Program-made: the position numbers and the translations under genes | The notes under the pieces: generated by a model | Database searches by the model: none | What the model was told of the DNA's origin: nothing | What the model saw: only the letters and a program-made list of their open reading frames with translations | In this document: piece by piece, positions 1 to 9,594 of the stretch | Position numbering within the stretch: position 1 is the first letter of the stretch | How the letters are laid out: every line of letters begins with the position of its first letter | DNA from: Chlorops oryzae | Taxonomy: Eukaryota; Arthropoda; Insecta; Diptera; Chloropidae | Assembly (NCBI GenBank): GCA_020466095.1 | Contig: CM035808.1 | Span: forward strand, 68,023,957-68,087,956 | DNA: 64,000 nucleotides | Reading direction: 5' to 3'

Positions 1-2
1 TA

Positions 3-1061
3 ATTGATTATAAAAATAGGGATGAAATTAGCAAAATCATGACAAAGTTCCATGACAACCCAATCACTGGTGGCCACAGTGGTGTCAGGAGAACCATAGC
101 AAAAATAAAAAGATACTACCATTGGCGACACATGACTAAAGATATAAAACAATATATCACGTCATGCAGAAAATGCCAAACGTCAAAAACGACAAAACGA
201 ATAAAACCACCTACCACAATAACACCAACACCAGCCAGCGCATTTGATATTGTAATCATTGACACAATTGGTCCACTCCAAAGATCGCAAAGAGGCAACG
301 AATACGCCGTCACAGTCGTGTGCGATCTCACTAAATATTTGATAGCAATTCCAGTTCCATCAAAGGATGCAAGAACAGTGGCAAAAGCTATTGTTGATAA
401 CACCATTCTGGTGTACGGTCCAATGAAGAGAATTGTTCCAGATAATATAAAATATAAGGAATATAAAAATCAGTTGCTGAACGAAATTAGTGAACTGTTG
501 AGGATTGAGAAAATAACCTCAACTGCATATCATCACCAGACGTTGGGGACAGTGGAACGAAATCATAGGACCCTTAACGAATACTTACGTTCATACATTT
601 CAATTGAAAAAGACGACTGGGACGAATGGTTGCAGTTCTTCACCTACTGCTACAACACCACCCCGTCGACAACTCATGATTTCTGCCCTTTTGAACTCGT
701 GTTTGGAAAGACTCCCAATAAATTAGAGTTCACTGATGAGGTGACACCATTGTACAATGTCGAAGATTATGCAAAGGAGTTGAAATATAAACTGCAGATA
801 GCGCACAATAGAGCGAGATTATTGTTGGAAAGAAAGAAAAATAAATCTAAGAATTTTGTAGACAGAAATTTGTCTGATGTACATATAGCAATAGGAGATA
901 AAGTAATAATAACAAATGAGACCGGTCATAAATTAGATAGTAGGTACATAGGTCCTTATATAGTAATAGAAATAGGAAATAATAACAATTTCATATTAGA
1001 AGATAGTATGGGAAAACGTAAAACGATTCATAAAACTAAGCTTAAAATCTTTAAGACATAA
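3..1061 (+). CDS. Integrase part of pol, mdg1/412-type Ty3/gypsy element (5' end outside window)
   Basis: C-terminal part of a retrotransposon polyprotein. The frame is open to the left window edge, so the Met codon at 39 is internal. Integrase inserts element cDNA into chromosomes. Visible in order: an HHCC zinc-binding module (HDNPITGGH to CRKC), the first catalytic Asp in DTIGPL, a strongly altered second motif (PDNIKYKEYKN where relatives have TDxGTEYKN), and the Glu in TVERNHRTL. The basic C-terminal region ends in a beta-rich domain (GDKVIITNETG). NEYAVTVVCDLTKYL and AYHHQT wording is typical of the mdg1/412 lineage. The reading frame has no stops, but the change around the second Asp makes activity doubtful. 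An AT-rich tail and an LTR follow, as expected for a 3' end. Confidence 0.9.
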   Translation: MDYKNRDEISKIMTKFHDNPITGGHSGVRRTIAKIKRYYHWRHMTKDIKQYITSCRKCQTSKTTKRIKPPTTITPTPASAFDIVIIDTIGPLQRSQRGNEYAVTVVCDLTKYLIAIPVPSKDARTVAKAIVDNTILVYGPMKRIVPDNIKYKEYKNQLLNEISELLRIEKITSTAYHHQTLGTVERNHRTLNEYLRSYISIEKDDWDEWLQFFTYCYNTTPSTTHDFCPFELVFGKTPNKLEFTDEVTPLYNVEDYAKELKYKLQIAHNRARLLLERKKNKSKNFVDRNLSDVHIAIGDKVIITNETGHKLDSRYIGPYIVIEIGNNNNFILEDSMGKRKTIHKTKLKIFKT

Positions 1062-1259
1062 GAGTATAATACGCAATATTTTAATTTTTGTAAAATAGAC
1101 ATAAACCACAATAATTAAAATTAAAAATATTAAAATAAGATAATAAAAACTTATAAAATAAATATACACTTTAAGAATTCCTTAAATAAGTTCTATACCA
1201 TGATTAAGTAAATAGTGCATGATCGCCATATGATGTGATCATGCTTTTAAAGCGGAAGG
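1062..1259 (+). other. AT-rich tail with polypurine tract before the LTR
   Basis: There is no reading frame. The last nine bases, 1251-1259 (agcggaagg), are purine-rich and abut the TGTAG start of the LTR. This is where the plus-strand primer of an LTR element should lie. Confidence 0.6.
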
Positions 1260-1588
1260 TGTAGTGGCCTCAGCGAAGACGTTGCTTTACTGTACTTTTC
1301 TATGTGCACAAATGCGACAGCTCACTGTTCTCACTGTACAGTCGTGAGAAAGTGCTGACGAAGGTGTCTCCAGCATATCCGCTACTTGAGCTGCATACTT
1401 TGTTGCTTTGAATTCTTTTCTTATCGCGTGGCTCGGGGGTTACCCGACACCTCTACTTTGTTGCTTGACTTTATCGCATTTGATCGACGCTGGGACCACT
1501 GCTACTTTTGTTCTTAGTTCATAAGATATAAATATAAACAAAATGTGAATAAAGAGCTCAGTCCATTCTGAGACATCGAAAAGCTACA
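1260..1588 (+). repeat. 3' LTR of the mdg1/412-type element
   Basis: 329 bp bounded by the short inverted ends TGTAG (1260-1264) and CTACA (1584-1588). It follows a purine-rich tract and contains an AT-rich TATA-like stretch near 1521-1540 and AATAAA at 1548-1553. TGTAG...CTACA ends suit the mdg1/412 lineage. The right border also coincides with the point where the minus-strand integrase of the next element stops making sense, so the LTR sits inside that gene. The matching 5' LTR lies outside the window, so the boundary is inferred. Confidence 0.72.
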
Positions 1589-1590
1589 AC

Positions 1591-3604
1591 GCCTTATTTC
1601 TTCGAATGGATTCACTTCAGTCCTGACCAATACTAGATCTCCTCTACCTGGTTTCCACTCCCGTCGTCTTAAGTTGAAATGCCGAGCTTGTTCCAGACTA
1701 GCGCGTACCTGATTGTGTCTAACCACTTGAAATATTTCTTGAAGTCGATGAAACTTCTGGTCGATGGTAAGTTTTTCGTTCGTTATTCCTGGATCTCTTT
1801 CATCGAAAAGTTGCTTGGGAAGTCGGGGCTCTCGACCTTGTGTCAGGAAAGCTGGACTGTACCCAGTGCTCTCACTGATGCTGGTGTTAATGGCAAGCGT
1901 CAGTTCTGGAAGCAGCTCATCCCAATGCTTGTGATTCTCTTCTGTATACTGGGCCAACATGGTCTTTATGGTTCTATTTGCTCGTTCGGTAGGGTTTTCC
2001 TGAGGGGTGTATGGTGCCGTACGTTGGTGTTTGATCCCTAGTTTGGAAAGGCAATTTGTGAATTTTCTGCTTGTGAACTGCGTTCCATTGTCCGTGACCA
2101 GGGTCGTGGGGATTCCATATCTAACGAGGATTCGTTCCCTGAATATTCGTATCATTGTATCCATGGTGGCGGCTCTCAGAGGGGCTAGCTCCACCCATTT
2201 GGAGAATTTATCAAACAGGACAAGAAGGTACAGGTTCCCATGGGATGACCGTGGGAGAGGTTTTATGAAATCTGCGCACAACACGGCCCACGGCTCTTCG
2301 GCAAACTGTGTTCTCATTTTTCCCACTGGCTTTTGCTGCTGGATCTTATGACGTTGGCAGCTCCCGCACTTCCTTACATAGTTCCGGATGTCTCTGTGGA
2401 CTCTCGGCCAAAAGTATCGTGGCGCGATGCGGTTTATTGTTTTTCTTACTCCGAGGTGGCCTGCTGTTGGGTCGTCGTGGTTCTCCTGCAGCACTCTTGC
2501 TTGGTCGGCTTTGGGAACGCATAGCTTCCAGACAAAGTTATCATCGTCGCCTCCTATGACGGGTAGGAACCTGTAGAGACTTCCTTCGATGACCTGGTAG
2601 TCCGGGTACTTCTGGGGTTGTTCGAATATCGTCATCATCCGTTTATGCGTCCAGTCCGGGGGCTTTTCGATGTTTTGCTTGCTTGTGGTGACTTGGCGTA
2701 TTTTCTCAAGGGGTTGCCTGGATAATGCATCAGCGATGACATTATACCGACCGCGGCGGTATTTTAGCTCGAAGGAATACTGTTGCAGTTCTAAAGCCCA
2801 ACGAGCTATTCTTCCGGTGGGATTTTCGACGGAGTTCAGCCACTTAAGTGCCAAATGGTCAGTAATGACTACAAATTTGTACCCTTCCAAGTAGTGCCTC
2901 ATTTTCCTTATACCCCAGACGATGGCCAGGCATTCCGTTTCTGTAGTTGAATAGTTTAGTTCTGCTCCGCTCAGGTGCCGGCTGTCGTAGACGATTATTC
3001 GTTCCTGGCCGTCGATTTCCTGTGTCAACACAGCCCCCAAGCCATATTCACTCGCGTCTGTTTGTAAGATAAACGGTTTAGAAAAATCCGGGCATGTCAA
3101 GACTGGGGCCTCGGTTAGTTTCTTCTTGAGCAGTTCGAAGGCTTGTTGCTGTTCCGGAGTCCACTTCCAGCGATATCCCTTTCGGAGAAGTACTGTCATA
3201 GGGTGGACGACCTTCGAGAAATCGGGCACGAACCGTCGGTACCAACTGGCGATCCCCAATATCCTTTGCAGTTCTTTTACGCTGTTTGGTGGTGTAAGCG
3301 CTTCGGTGGCGGCGATCTTGTGTGGATCCGTGTGTATTCCCTGCGTGGTTACCAGATGTCCTAAGTATTTTAGCTCTTGGCGGAAAAATTCACATTTTTC
3401 CTGGTTTATTCGGAGATTTGCCGCTTTTAGGCGGCGAAACACCTCTTTGAGGTTCGCCAAGTGATCTTCCAAGGAGCTTTCTGTGACAATGATGTCGTCT
3501 AAATACGCAAAAGCGTGTGGTTCCATTTCTGCGCCAATAGCATGGTCCAATGCACGTTGAAAAGTAGCTGGGGCAGAATGCAGCCCGAAAGTATTACCTT
3601 CCAT
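1591..3604 (-). pseudogene. Element B pol: RT C-terminal half, RNase H, integrase (truncated)
   Basis: A long minus-strand frame carrying the RT active-site box YLDD (in FAYLDDIIV), the thumb (YLGHLVTTQGI), RNase H signatures (TDASEYGLGAVL, TETECLAIVWG, TDHLALKWL) and integrase. Integrase shows HHCC (HDDPTAGH to CGSC), Asp in CADFI, Asp in TDNGTQF and Glu in ENPTERANR, so D-D-E is intact. The first residues of the open frame are out of phase: one base is missing just before FGLHSAPATFQ at about 3595, separating this from the RT N-terminus. The last ~30 codons read into the inserted LTR and are artefactual. The true protein sequence stops near 1591. Confidence 0.9.
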
Positions 3605-4611
3605 TGATAGAGACCTCTGCCAGGAGCGGTGAAAGCCGTGTACTGCTTGCTGTTTTCCTCGAGCGGGATCTGCCAGTAGCCATTCTTCAGATCGATACTG
3701 CTGATGTACTTAGCGTCTCGAAGGCGACCCAGTATGTAATTTATGCGGGGTAACGGGTAGGCATCCTGGATGGATTTTTCGTTGAGTGGCCGGAAGTCGA
3801 GACATAACCGCTACTTGCCATCCTTCTTGCGTACCATGACGACTGACGGAGTGCATGGACTTTGAGAGGGCTCGATGCAATCCAACTCGATAAGCTTATC
3901 GATTTCTTGGTTTATGGCTTCCTGCATAACCGGGTTTTTGGGGAAATACCTTTGCTTAAAAGGCCGGGGGTCCTTCATGATAATCTGATGCTTCGTGACG
4001 TTAGATGGTCCTTGGATGTTCTCTAATTCTTTCAGTTCTCGTGCCAGAAATTGTTCAGGTGACTCAAGAAAAAATTCGTCGTCTTCAGGTGGTGGCTCCT
4101 TGGCCCCGGATATGTCGGTCTGGAGCTGCAACATGTTACTCGGATAGTCATTGTCCCTGTCCTTAGCTTTCGTGATCCAGGCCGTGTTACCTCCGATGTC
4201 CATTCGTGTGCCGGCTTTACTCAGGAAATCCATCCCCAAGAGCATACCTTCCTGCATATCTAGTAACACAATGAGCGGTAAAGACTGGGTGCTAGGTGCG
4301 AGGTGGATCTTGACGGTCAAGATATGGGTTACTGCTTGGCTGGTACCATCGGCTAGGACGATTTTGGTGGCGTTCTTCTGAATGTCTCCAAACGGTTGTA
4401 ACTTGTGGAACATCTCCTCGTTTATTACGCTCCTCATTGCTTCCGTATCCACGATAGCGTCAATCTTTTGGGTGCCAATGACGAAGCGAGCTGTTAAGTG
4501 GAGATTCTGGTATTGAAGCCATAGCGAAGTTTGCAAGGCGTCCTGGGTCGTACCTCCACCGGTCCTTGCTACTGGTGGGCCCCTTGTCCGTTTCCCGATC
4601 GCTTGCGACAA
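3605..4611 (-). pseudogene. Element B protease and N-terminal RT
   Basis: An aspartic protease followed by the start of RT. The protease motif reads VDTEAMRSVI where the family has DTG: the Gly codon at 4441-4443 now encodes Glu, which should damage the active-site loop. The flap/second half (VLLDMQEGMLLGMDFLSKAG) is recognisable. RT begins around DPRPFKQRYFPKNP and continues to VRKKDGK, where a TAG at 3811-3813 replaces the conserved Trp. In the same frame RLCLDFRPLN, SIDLKNGYWQIPL and YTAFT follow, until the missing base at about 3595. Two independent lesions plus the catalytic change make this clearly non-functional. Confidence 0.88.
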
Positions 4612-5614
4612 CAGTCTATGGTCCTTATCCCTTCCTTATGACATTCCCAGCAGAAAAGTTTCTGTGGACTTTTGCAGGCTCGTCGCATATGGCCTCGTTG
4701 TCCGCAGTTGTAACATACTCCGGTGCTGGTGTCTTGAGTTTGTAGCATGCGGGTGTTTGCTTCTGTCTGATCTGGGGTGACCCTTGGTCGGTCTTCCAAA
4801 GTTCGGGTGGGTTGGATTTGTTCCAGTTCACATGCTAGATCGATGAGTTCTTCCAGCGTGTCGAATTCCCGTTGTTTGATATATAAAAGGAATTCGCGCC
4901 GACTGTTGCGAAATATCAGATCCAGCTTCTTCGCGTCACTTAGGTCAGTATGGCGGGCTAGTTATTGCACACTGATTGCATATTCCTTGAAGGTTTCGTT
5001 GATGCTCTGGCGGCGTGTTCGCACTACGTCTTCTAGTTTTTCCAGATATCGATGTGGTAGGAAGAATTTCAAAAATTCAGTCTTGAACTGCTGCTGATGA
5101 GCATTTCGGGCATGGTCTTCGGTAGATAGCGCCGGGGTATATCGTATGCGTCAGCTAGTTCCTCCACTCGCTCGATAAATTTGAGTGCATCTTTCTTCCC
5201 ATCAAAGCGAATGGCCCATTTTCTTACCAGAGGGTGTGTTCCATGTAGTGTAGATAGCCCCATGTCCTTGGTACCACTTGTGGCTCTCTGGTAGGTTATC
5301 TGCTCCATCTGGGGCACCTGCAGTGGTTCTTTGTCAAGTCGTTTTGGTACAGCCGAGGGTAGCCATGCTCCTGTCGAGATAGCGATGCCCTCTTCTGGCT
5401 TGTTGGGTGGAACTGGCGACGCTCCTTTGGTGAAGCGGTTCTCCAGTTCTTGGACGTCTTTGCTGATGACCGGATTCTCCATATGGGCATTGACAAACGA
5501 TGTGAAGCGTTTCCTCAAATTGTCAACCGTACCTTGAGTCTCGAGATGGAAAGTGTTTAGACACTCGGTGATGTCGTCTTTCCGCAGCTTAGATATCCAC
5601 TTTGTCTCGATCAT
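4569..5614 (-). pseudogene. Element B gag with SAP-like N-terminus and two zinc knuckles
   Basis: Start chosen at the ATG at 5614 because it opens the only long frame after the primer-binding site. Residues ~5-40 (WISKLRKDDITECL, GTVDNLRKRF) resemble the SAP-like helix pair seen at the N-terminus of several insect Ty3/gypsy Gags. A capsid-like stretch follows (WAIRFDGKKDALKFIERVEEL). A frame change near 5080-5100 moves the rest into another frame, where EFLLYIKQREFDTLEELIDLACELE and then the knuckles appear: CYNCGQRGHMRRAC (CX2CX4HX4C) and CWECHKEGIRTIDC, an atypical second finger. Gag would package element RNA in virus-like particles. Broken by frameshift. Confidence 0.82.
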
Positions 5615-5692
5615 GGTTAGAGTTACTTCGGGATTGGTGTCTCGTGTGTTCCTGGTTTTCTTCGGTGTGCGATTCTTCTTGTTTAATCGCCA

Positions 5693-5711
5693 GGTCCCTG
5701 CTCGGGTGCCA
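5693..5711 (-). promoter_or_regulatory. Primer-binding site of element B
   Basis: Minus strand reads TGGCACCCGAGCAGGGACC directly next to a TGT/ACA-type LTR end. It differs by one base from the site at 61445-61463. The pattern resembles lysine-tRNA-type sites (TGGCGCCCGAACAGGGA), but the tRNA is not confirmed. Confidence 0.7.
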
Positions 5712-6841
5712 CTTGTAACGGTTTTCTTGCCGGGGTATTTCTCAGTCGGTCCAGGGTCCGTTACAAGACCAGAAAATAGCTAATTAGTTATTTGCAAAAG
5801 AAACTACAGACTTTGAATTCAGTAAATTTTAACTTATATTTTATTTACGTATTTTTTTCTTTCTTTGTTAGCACTAGTTCGCTTACAGCTGTTCTAGAGT
5901 GATATTACGTGCGCTCCAGGTGGTCGTGGCGTGTTTTTGCTACTGTAGGTGTCCGTTGTTTCAGCTTCTCGATGTCAGTGCTAAATTCCCAGTAGGTACG
6001 CATCCTGGAGCCAGGTGCATAGAGAAAAGAACTCGTGGTGTTTGTTTTGTACGGGCTCGTCGTGCAGTACGGGGCGGTCTTAAGGTGACAGTCGTTTCAG
6101 GTAAAAAGGGCGAATGGAAGGGGCAAGCCTTAAAGCAGTCTCAATTTCAGGTCGGAATCGCTGAAATCAGATTCAGATGCAGTCTCGATTTTAGGTCAAA
6201 ATCGCTGAAATCAGATTCAGCTGCAGTCTCGATTTCAGGTCGGAATCGCTAAAATCGGATTCAGAGGCAGTCTCGGTTTTAGGTCGAAATCGCTAAAACC
6301 AGACGCGAACACGATAGGCTAGGCGGAGGGTTAATCTCGATTTCAGGTCGGAATCGCTGAAATCGGATTCAGAGGCAGTCTCGGTTTTATGTCGAAATCG
6401 CTAAAACCAGACGCGAACACGATTGGCTGGGTCCAAAAATAGTTGTCTTTGACTTAATTGGTGTTCCTTGGTCGTCGGCGGATTTCCACGGAATTGCTCC
6501 AGTCCAAAAGAATTGTACCAGTGGGTCTCTATTTGATACCCTCAAGTCGAGGACTGATACTCCTGTGAAATATTTGTCAGGTTATATATGACCAGCGAGA
6601 TGAAGACAATGAGAAATGTAAGAACAAAAGTACGCATCTTGACTTGGCTCGTTATGTATTGGTGCCGCGTGCAACGATAGCTGCAAGTGTTGGTGTCGTT
6701 AGCGATAAGCTTGCCCTACTGATCTCCGTTGGCCGCGGCGCTTTAATCGCTAGGTTTGTGTCCAAGGCTGAAGGGCGGTGTGTCCTGGCTGTATTGTGGA
6801 AAACTTATTTTTCTTATTTAGTAACAACACCTATCATGTCT
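5712..6841 (-). repeat. Probable 5' LTR / U5-U3 region of element B
   Basis: Begins beside the primer-binding site (minus strand ...CCGTTACAAG). The first 56 bp are framed by a perfect 10-bp inverted repeat, CTTGTAACGG (5712-5721) and CCGTTACAAG (5758-5767). No second copy of this LTR is in the window, so the far end cannot be fixed. The mariner at 6844 may interrupt it. Short plus-strand ORFs here have no family resemblance. Confidence 0.4.
6137..6430. repeat. Array of six ~44-bp units, each a potential hairpin
   Basis: Units start at about 6137, 6181, 6225, 6269, 6333 and 6377. The first three are exactly 44 bp. Each holds two 8-base arms around a 10-base loop. Unit 1 has AATTTCAG/CTGAAATC (6143-6150, 6161-6168). 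Unit 4 has GGTTTTAG/CTAAAACC (6275-6282, 6293-6300). Unit 5 has GATTTCAG/CTGAAATC (6339-6346, 6357-6364). Units 3+4 and 5+6 form a higher-order duplication with a shared spacer (agacgcgaacacga). Confidence 0.85.
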
Positions 6842-6843
6842 TA

Positions 6844-8133
6844 ACAGGTTGGCTGATAAGTCCCCGGTCTAACAAAGAAAAACAAATTTTTTTGTCAAAA
6901 TTCGTTTTTATTATTCAACATAGTTCCCTTCAAGAGCGATACAACGATTATAACGACCTTCCAATTTATTGATACCATTTTGGTAGTACTCCTTCGGTTT
7001 TGCCTCAAAATAGGCCTCAGTTTCGGCAATCACGTCTTCATTGCAGCAAAATTTTTTCCCTGCGAGCATCCTTTTGAGGTCTGAGAACAAGAAAAAGTCG
7101 CTGTGGGCCAGATCTGGAGAATACGGTGGGTGGGGAAGCAATTCGAAGCCTAATTCATGAATTTTTGCCATCGTTCTCAACGACTTGTGGCACGGTGCGT
7201 TGTCTTGGTGGAACAACACTTTTTTCTTCTTCATATGGGGCCGTTTTGCCGCGATTTCGACCTTCAAGCGCTCCAATAACGACATATAATAGTCACTGTT
7301 GATGGTTTTTCCCTTCTCAAGATAATCGATAAAAATTATTCCATGCCCATCCCAAAAAACAGAGGCCATTACTTTGCAGCGGACTTTTGAGTCTTTGCAC
7401 GCTTCGGAGACGGTTCACCGATCGCTGTCCACTCAGCCGACTGTCGATTGGACTCAGGAGTGTAGTGATAGAGCCATGTTTCATCCATTGTCACATATCG
7501 ACGCAAAAACTCGGGTGTATTGCGAGTTAACAGCTGCAAACACCGCTCAGAATCATCAACACGTTGTTGTTTTTGGTCAAATGTGAGCTCGCGCGGCACC
7601 CATTTTGCACAGAGCTTTTTCATATCCAATTATTAATGAATGATATGACCAACACGTTTCTTTGATATCTTTAAGGCCTCTGCTATCTCGATCAACTTCA
7701 TTTTACGGTCATTCAAAATCATTTTGTGAATTTTTTTGATGTTTTCGTCGGTAACCACCTCTTTCGGGCGTCCACTGCGTTCACCGTCCTCCGTGCTAAT
7801 TTCACCACGCTTGAATTTTGCATACCAATCAATTATTGTTGATTTTCCTGGGGCAGAGTCCGGAAACTCATTATCAAGCCAAGTTTTTGCTTCCACTGTA
7901 TTTTTTCCCTTCAGAAAACAGTATTTTATCAAAACACGAAGTTCCTTTTTTTCCATTTTTCACAATTACAAAAGTTGCTTCACAAAAGACGCTCTATCTC
8001 ATAAACTTATTGACTTACAGACCTCAAATTTTGACACGAATCATTTGAAGGTCGCCACTATATAAAAAAAATATGCATTTAATACTAGCGACGCCATCTA
8101 TGTGTCAGACCGGGGACCTATCAGCCAACCTGT
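6844..8133 (-). mobile_element. mariner (irritans-like), full length with decayed transposase
   Basis: 1290 bp flanked by TA at 6842-6843 and 8134-8135. The terminal inverted repeats start ACAGGTTGGCTGATA and continue with ~27 near-identical bases at both ends (CCCCGGTCT core). The TIRs and the transposase wording fit the irritans branch of mariner. Confidence 0.93.
6911..7956 (-). pseudogene. mariner transposase, irritans-like
   Basis: DDE/D transposase that would cut the element out at its TIRs and insert it at TA. Start at the ATG at 7956 (MEKKELRVLIKYCFLKGKN), the usual N-terminus. The helix-turn-helix region (STIIDWYAKFKRGE, GRPKEVVTDENIKKI) is clear. Two consecutive in-frame stops (TAA TAA, about 7630-7635) replace two codons after HIIH. 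The frame then resumes with LDMKKLCAKWVPREL. The catalytic Asp residues are all present: MDETWLYHY, HQDNAPCHKS and YSPDLAHSD (normally YSPDLAPSD). One base is lost at about 7370 after TQKSAAK, shifting the frame before MASVFWDGHGI. Total length matches the usual ~345 residues. It is dead but young-looking. Confidence 0.93.
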
Positions 8134-8135
8134 TA

Positions 8136-8423
8136 TTATACTTGTTCTTTTTTTCGGTTTTTTTTTCTCGTTTTGTTTTAGTTACAAAAAAAAAATATAA
8201 GCAAATGTTTCCCTTTCGAGGAAAAATAATAAAAAAAAAATAAAATAAAAAAGAAAGTTGCTTATAACTATGATTCACGGTGCTTTGGCTGCTGTGGTTT
8301 GTGTCATGTTTACTGAACGAAAAGAGAAAAGTTATTTATAGCTATATATTCCTGAACATTTTCCATGCACGAGGATAAAATTATAGGCTGGAAATTTTAC
8401 CACGTTACAAGTTCAAATAACAC
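8136..8423. other. Unassigned AT-rich stretch between mariner and repeat D
   Basis: T- and A-runs, no supported reading frame. It may be the remainder of element B's LTR beyond the mariner insertion, but no second copy is available for comparison. Confidence 0.4.
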
Positions 8424-8740
8424 TTGTTTACAAAATAAAAAAAAAATCAATGAACAACTGATCCCGCTCACCTTTTTCATAGATTTTGGGTCCCTGAATC
8501 CGAAAACCCCATCGAAAATTTTTTCAATGGTTTGGTTTTTGAGATATGACCATTTGAAATTTTGGCTCTTTTTTTTCAAAAGTACTTTCATTTGATGGAT
8601 CATATCTCGAGATAGAAACAAACTACCTAGTTAAATGATGAACTAACTTAAATAATATAAAATTTCAAATTAAAATATGTCCCCTTTTATGATATTATGG
8701 TACAGTATCAATGTAACATAAGCCAAAAGTTCAAAAAAAT
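8424..8740 (-). repeat. Repeat D, left part (reverse complement of ~37100-37420)
   Basis: Reads as the reverse complement of the AT-rich segment behind the Jockey LINE (shared text such as ATCTCGAGATATGATCCATC and CAAAAACCAAACCAT). It continues at 14657 after the inserted LTR element. It is not coding. Confidence 0.85.
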
Positions 8741-9580
8741 TGTTGCGTGTCTGCTGGGGAGAAGGACCTCTAGTAAAGCGCCAACAAAGGATTCCGTTGA
8801 ATAAAACACTCTTTACTCTTTTTCCATTGGTGTTTCTTTATTAAAGTCTTTTAATGATGTTTACAGGTTCTACTCTAGCTTACTTTACTGCCCTAATTCC
8901 CTAGCTAACACTGAGATCCACACTTTGTCGTCCTGGCTCGTAAGTAGGTGCGCCAAAGTTGAGATCTGATTAGACTTTCGATTCCAAACTGCAAGTCCTG
9001 CTCCGTAGATCAAAGCTCCGCTTAAATAGATCAATATTGCCGATCTAGCAATATTGGATATTGATTGATTTCATAAGTATGACTTCGAACTTCCCCTGCC
9101 GGTGTGCTTACGTTGCACTTGTTGTTGTTGCACCTGGCTCTTGTTGTTCTGTTGCGTTGATTGCCCTTCTCGATCGCCTTTTGTTGTTGTTACCAATAGC
9201 TTTATTGCTGCGTTTCTATTGTTGATGTAGGACTGCCTTTGAAGACGTTGAACCGCTTATGCCGTTGCTTATTGCTGACTTGCATGCTCGTGGTCTTTCG
9301 TCTTTTCCCCCGCTTGCCCTTTCCTCCAGTCGGCGTTGTGCCAAGTTTAGGTACCGGCGATCGGTATGCTTCTTTACGTAATTGTTTTCAGTAGTTGAGT
9401 TCTAATGTTGTTGTTGTTCTTGCTGAAGGGTGTCGGATTTCGAGCTCGGTGCTGTGTCGTCGAACTCATTTGCTGTGTTTCGATTGTTTTTGTATGTTTT
9501 GTCACTTTTACCGCTTAGAGCTGATAGCGTGACGTTGGAGTGTGACGTGACGTTAGTTATGTTTAGTACGACTCACAACA
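8741..9580 (-). repeat. 3' LTR of the 5.9-kb element
   Basis: 840 bp, TGTTGCGTGTC at the left and GACTCACAACA at the right in genome orientation. Rich in TTGTTG runs. Near-identical to 13817-14656. Confidence 0.95.
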
Positions 9581-9594
9581 TCCCTCCCCTCCTC
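9581..9594 (-). promoter_or_regulatory. Polypurine tract
   Basis: Minus strand GAGGAGGGGAGGGA directly adjoins the 3' LTR start TGTTGTGAGTC. This is the plus-strand DNA primer and fixes the orientation. Confidence 0.9.

Larger units (their letters stand above)
1589..5711 (-). mobile_element. Degenerate Ty3/gypsy element B, minus strand, 3' end cut by the mdg1/412 insertion
   Basis: Reading from the right: primer-binding site, gag with two zinc knuckles, protease, RT, RNase H and integrase, i.e. the Ty3/gypsy order. The integrase is interrupted at about 1590 and its 3' LTR is not in the window. At least two frameshifts and a Trp-to-stop change break the frames, so the element is dead. It is a divergent relative of element C at 17432-21938. 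Confidence 0.9.

Noticed and set aside
1514..1590. Last ~30 codons of the minus-strand frame 3604-1514 as part of element B integrase
   Set aside because: They read through the reverse strand of the inserted LTR; the frame is open only by chance.
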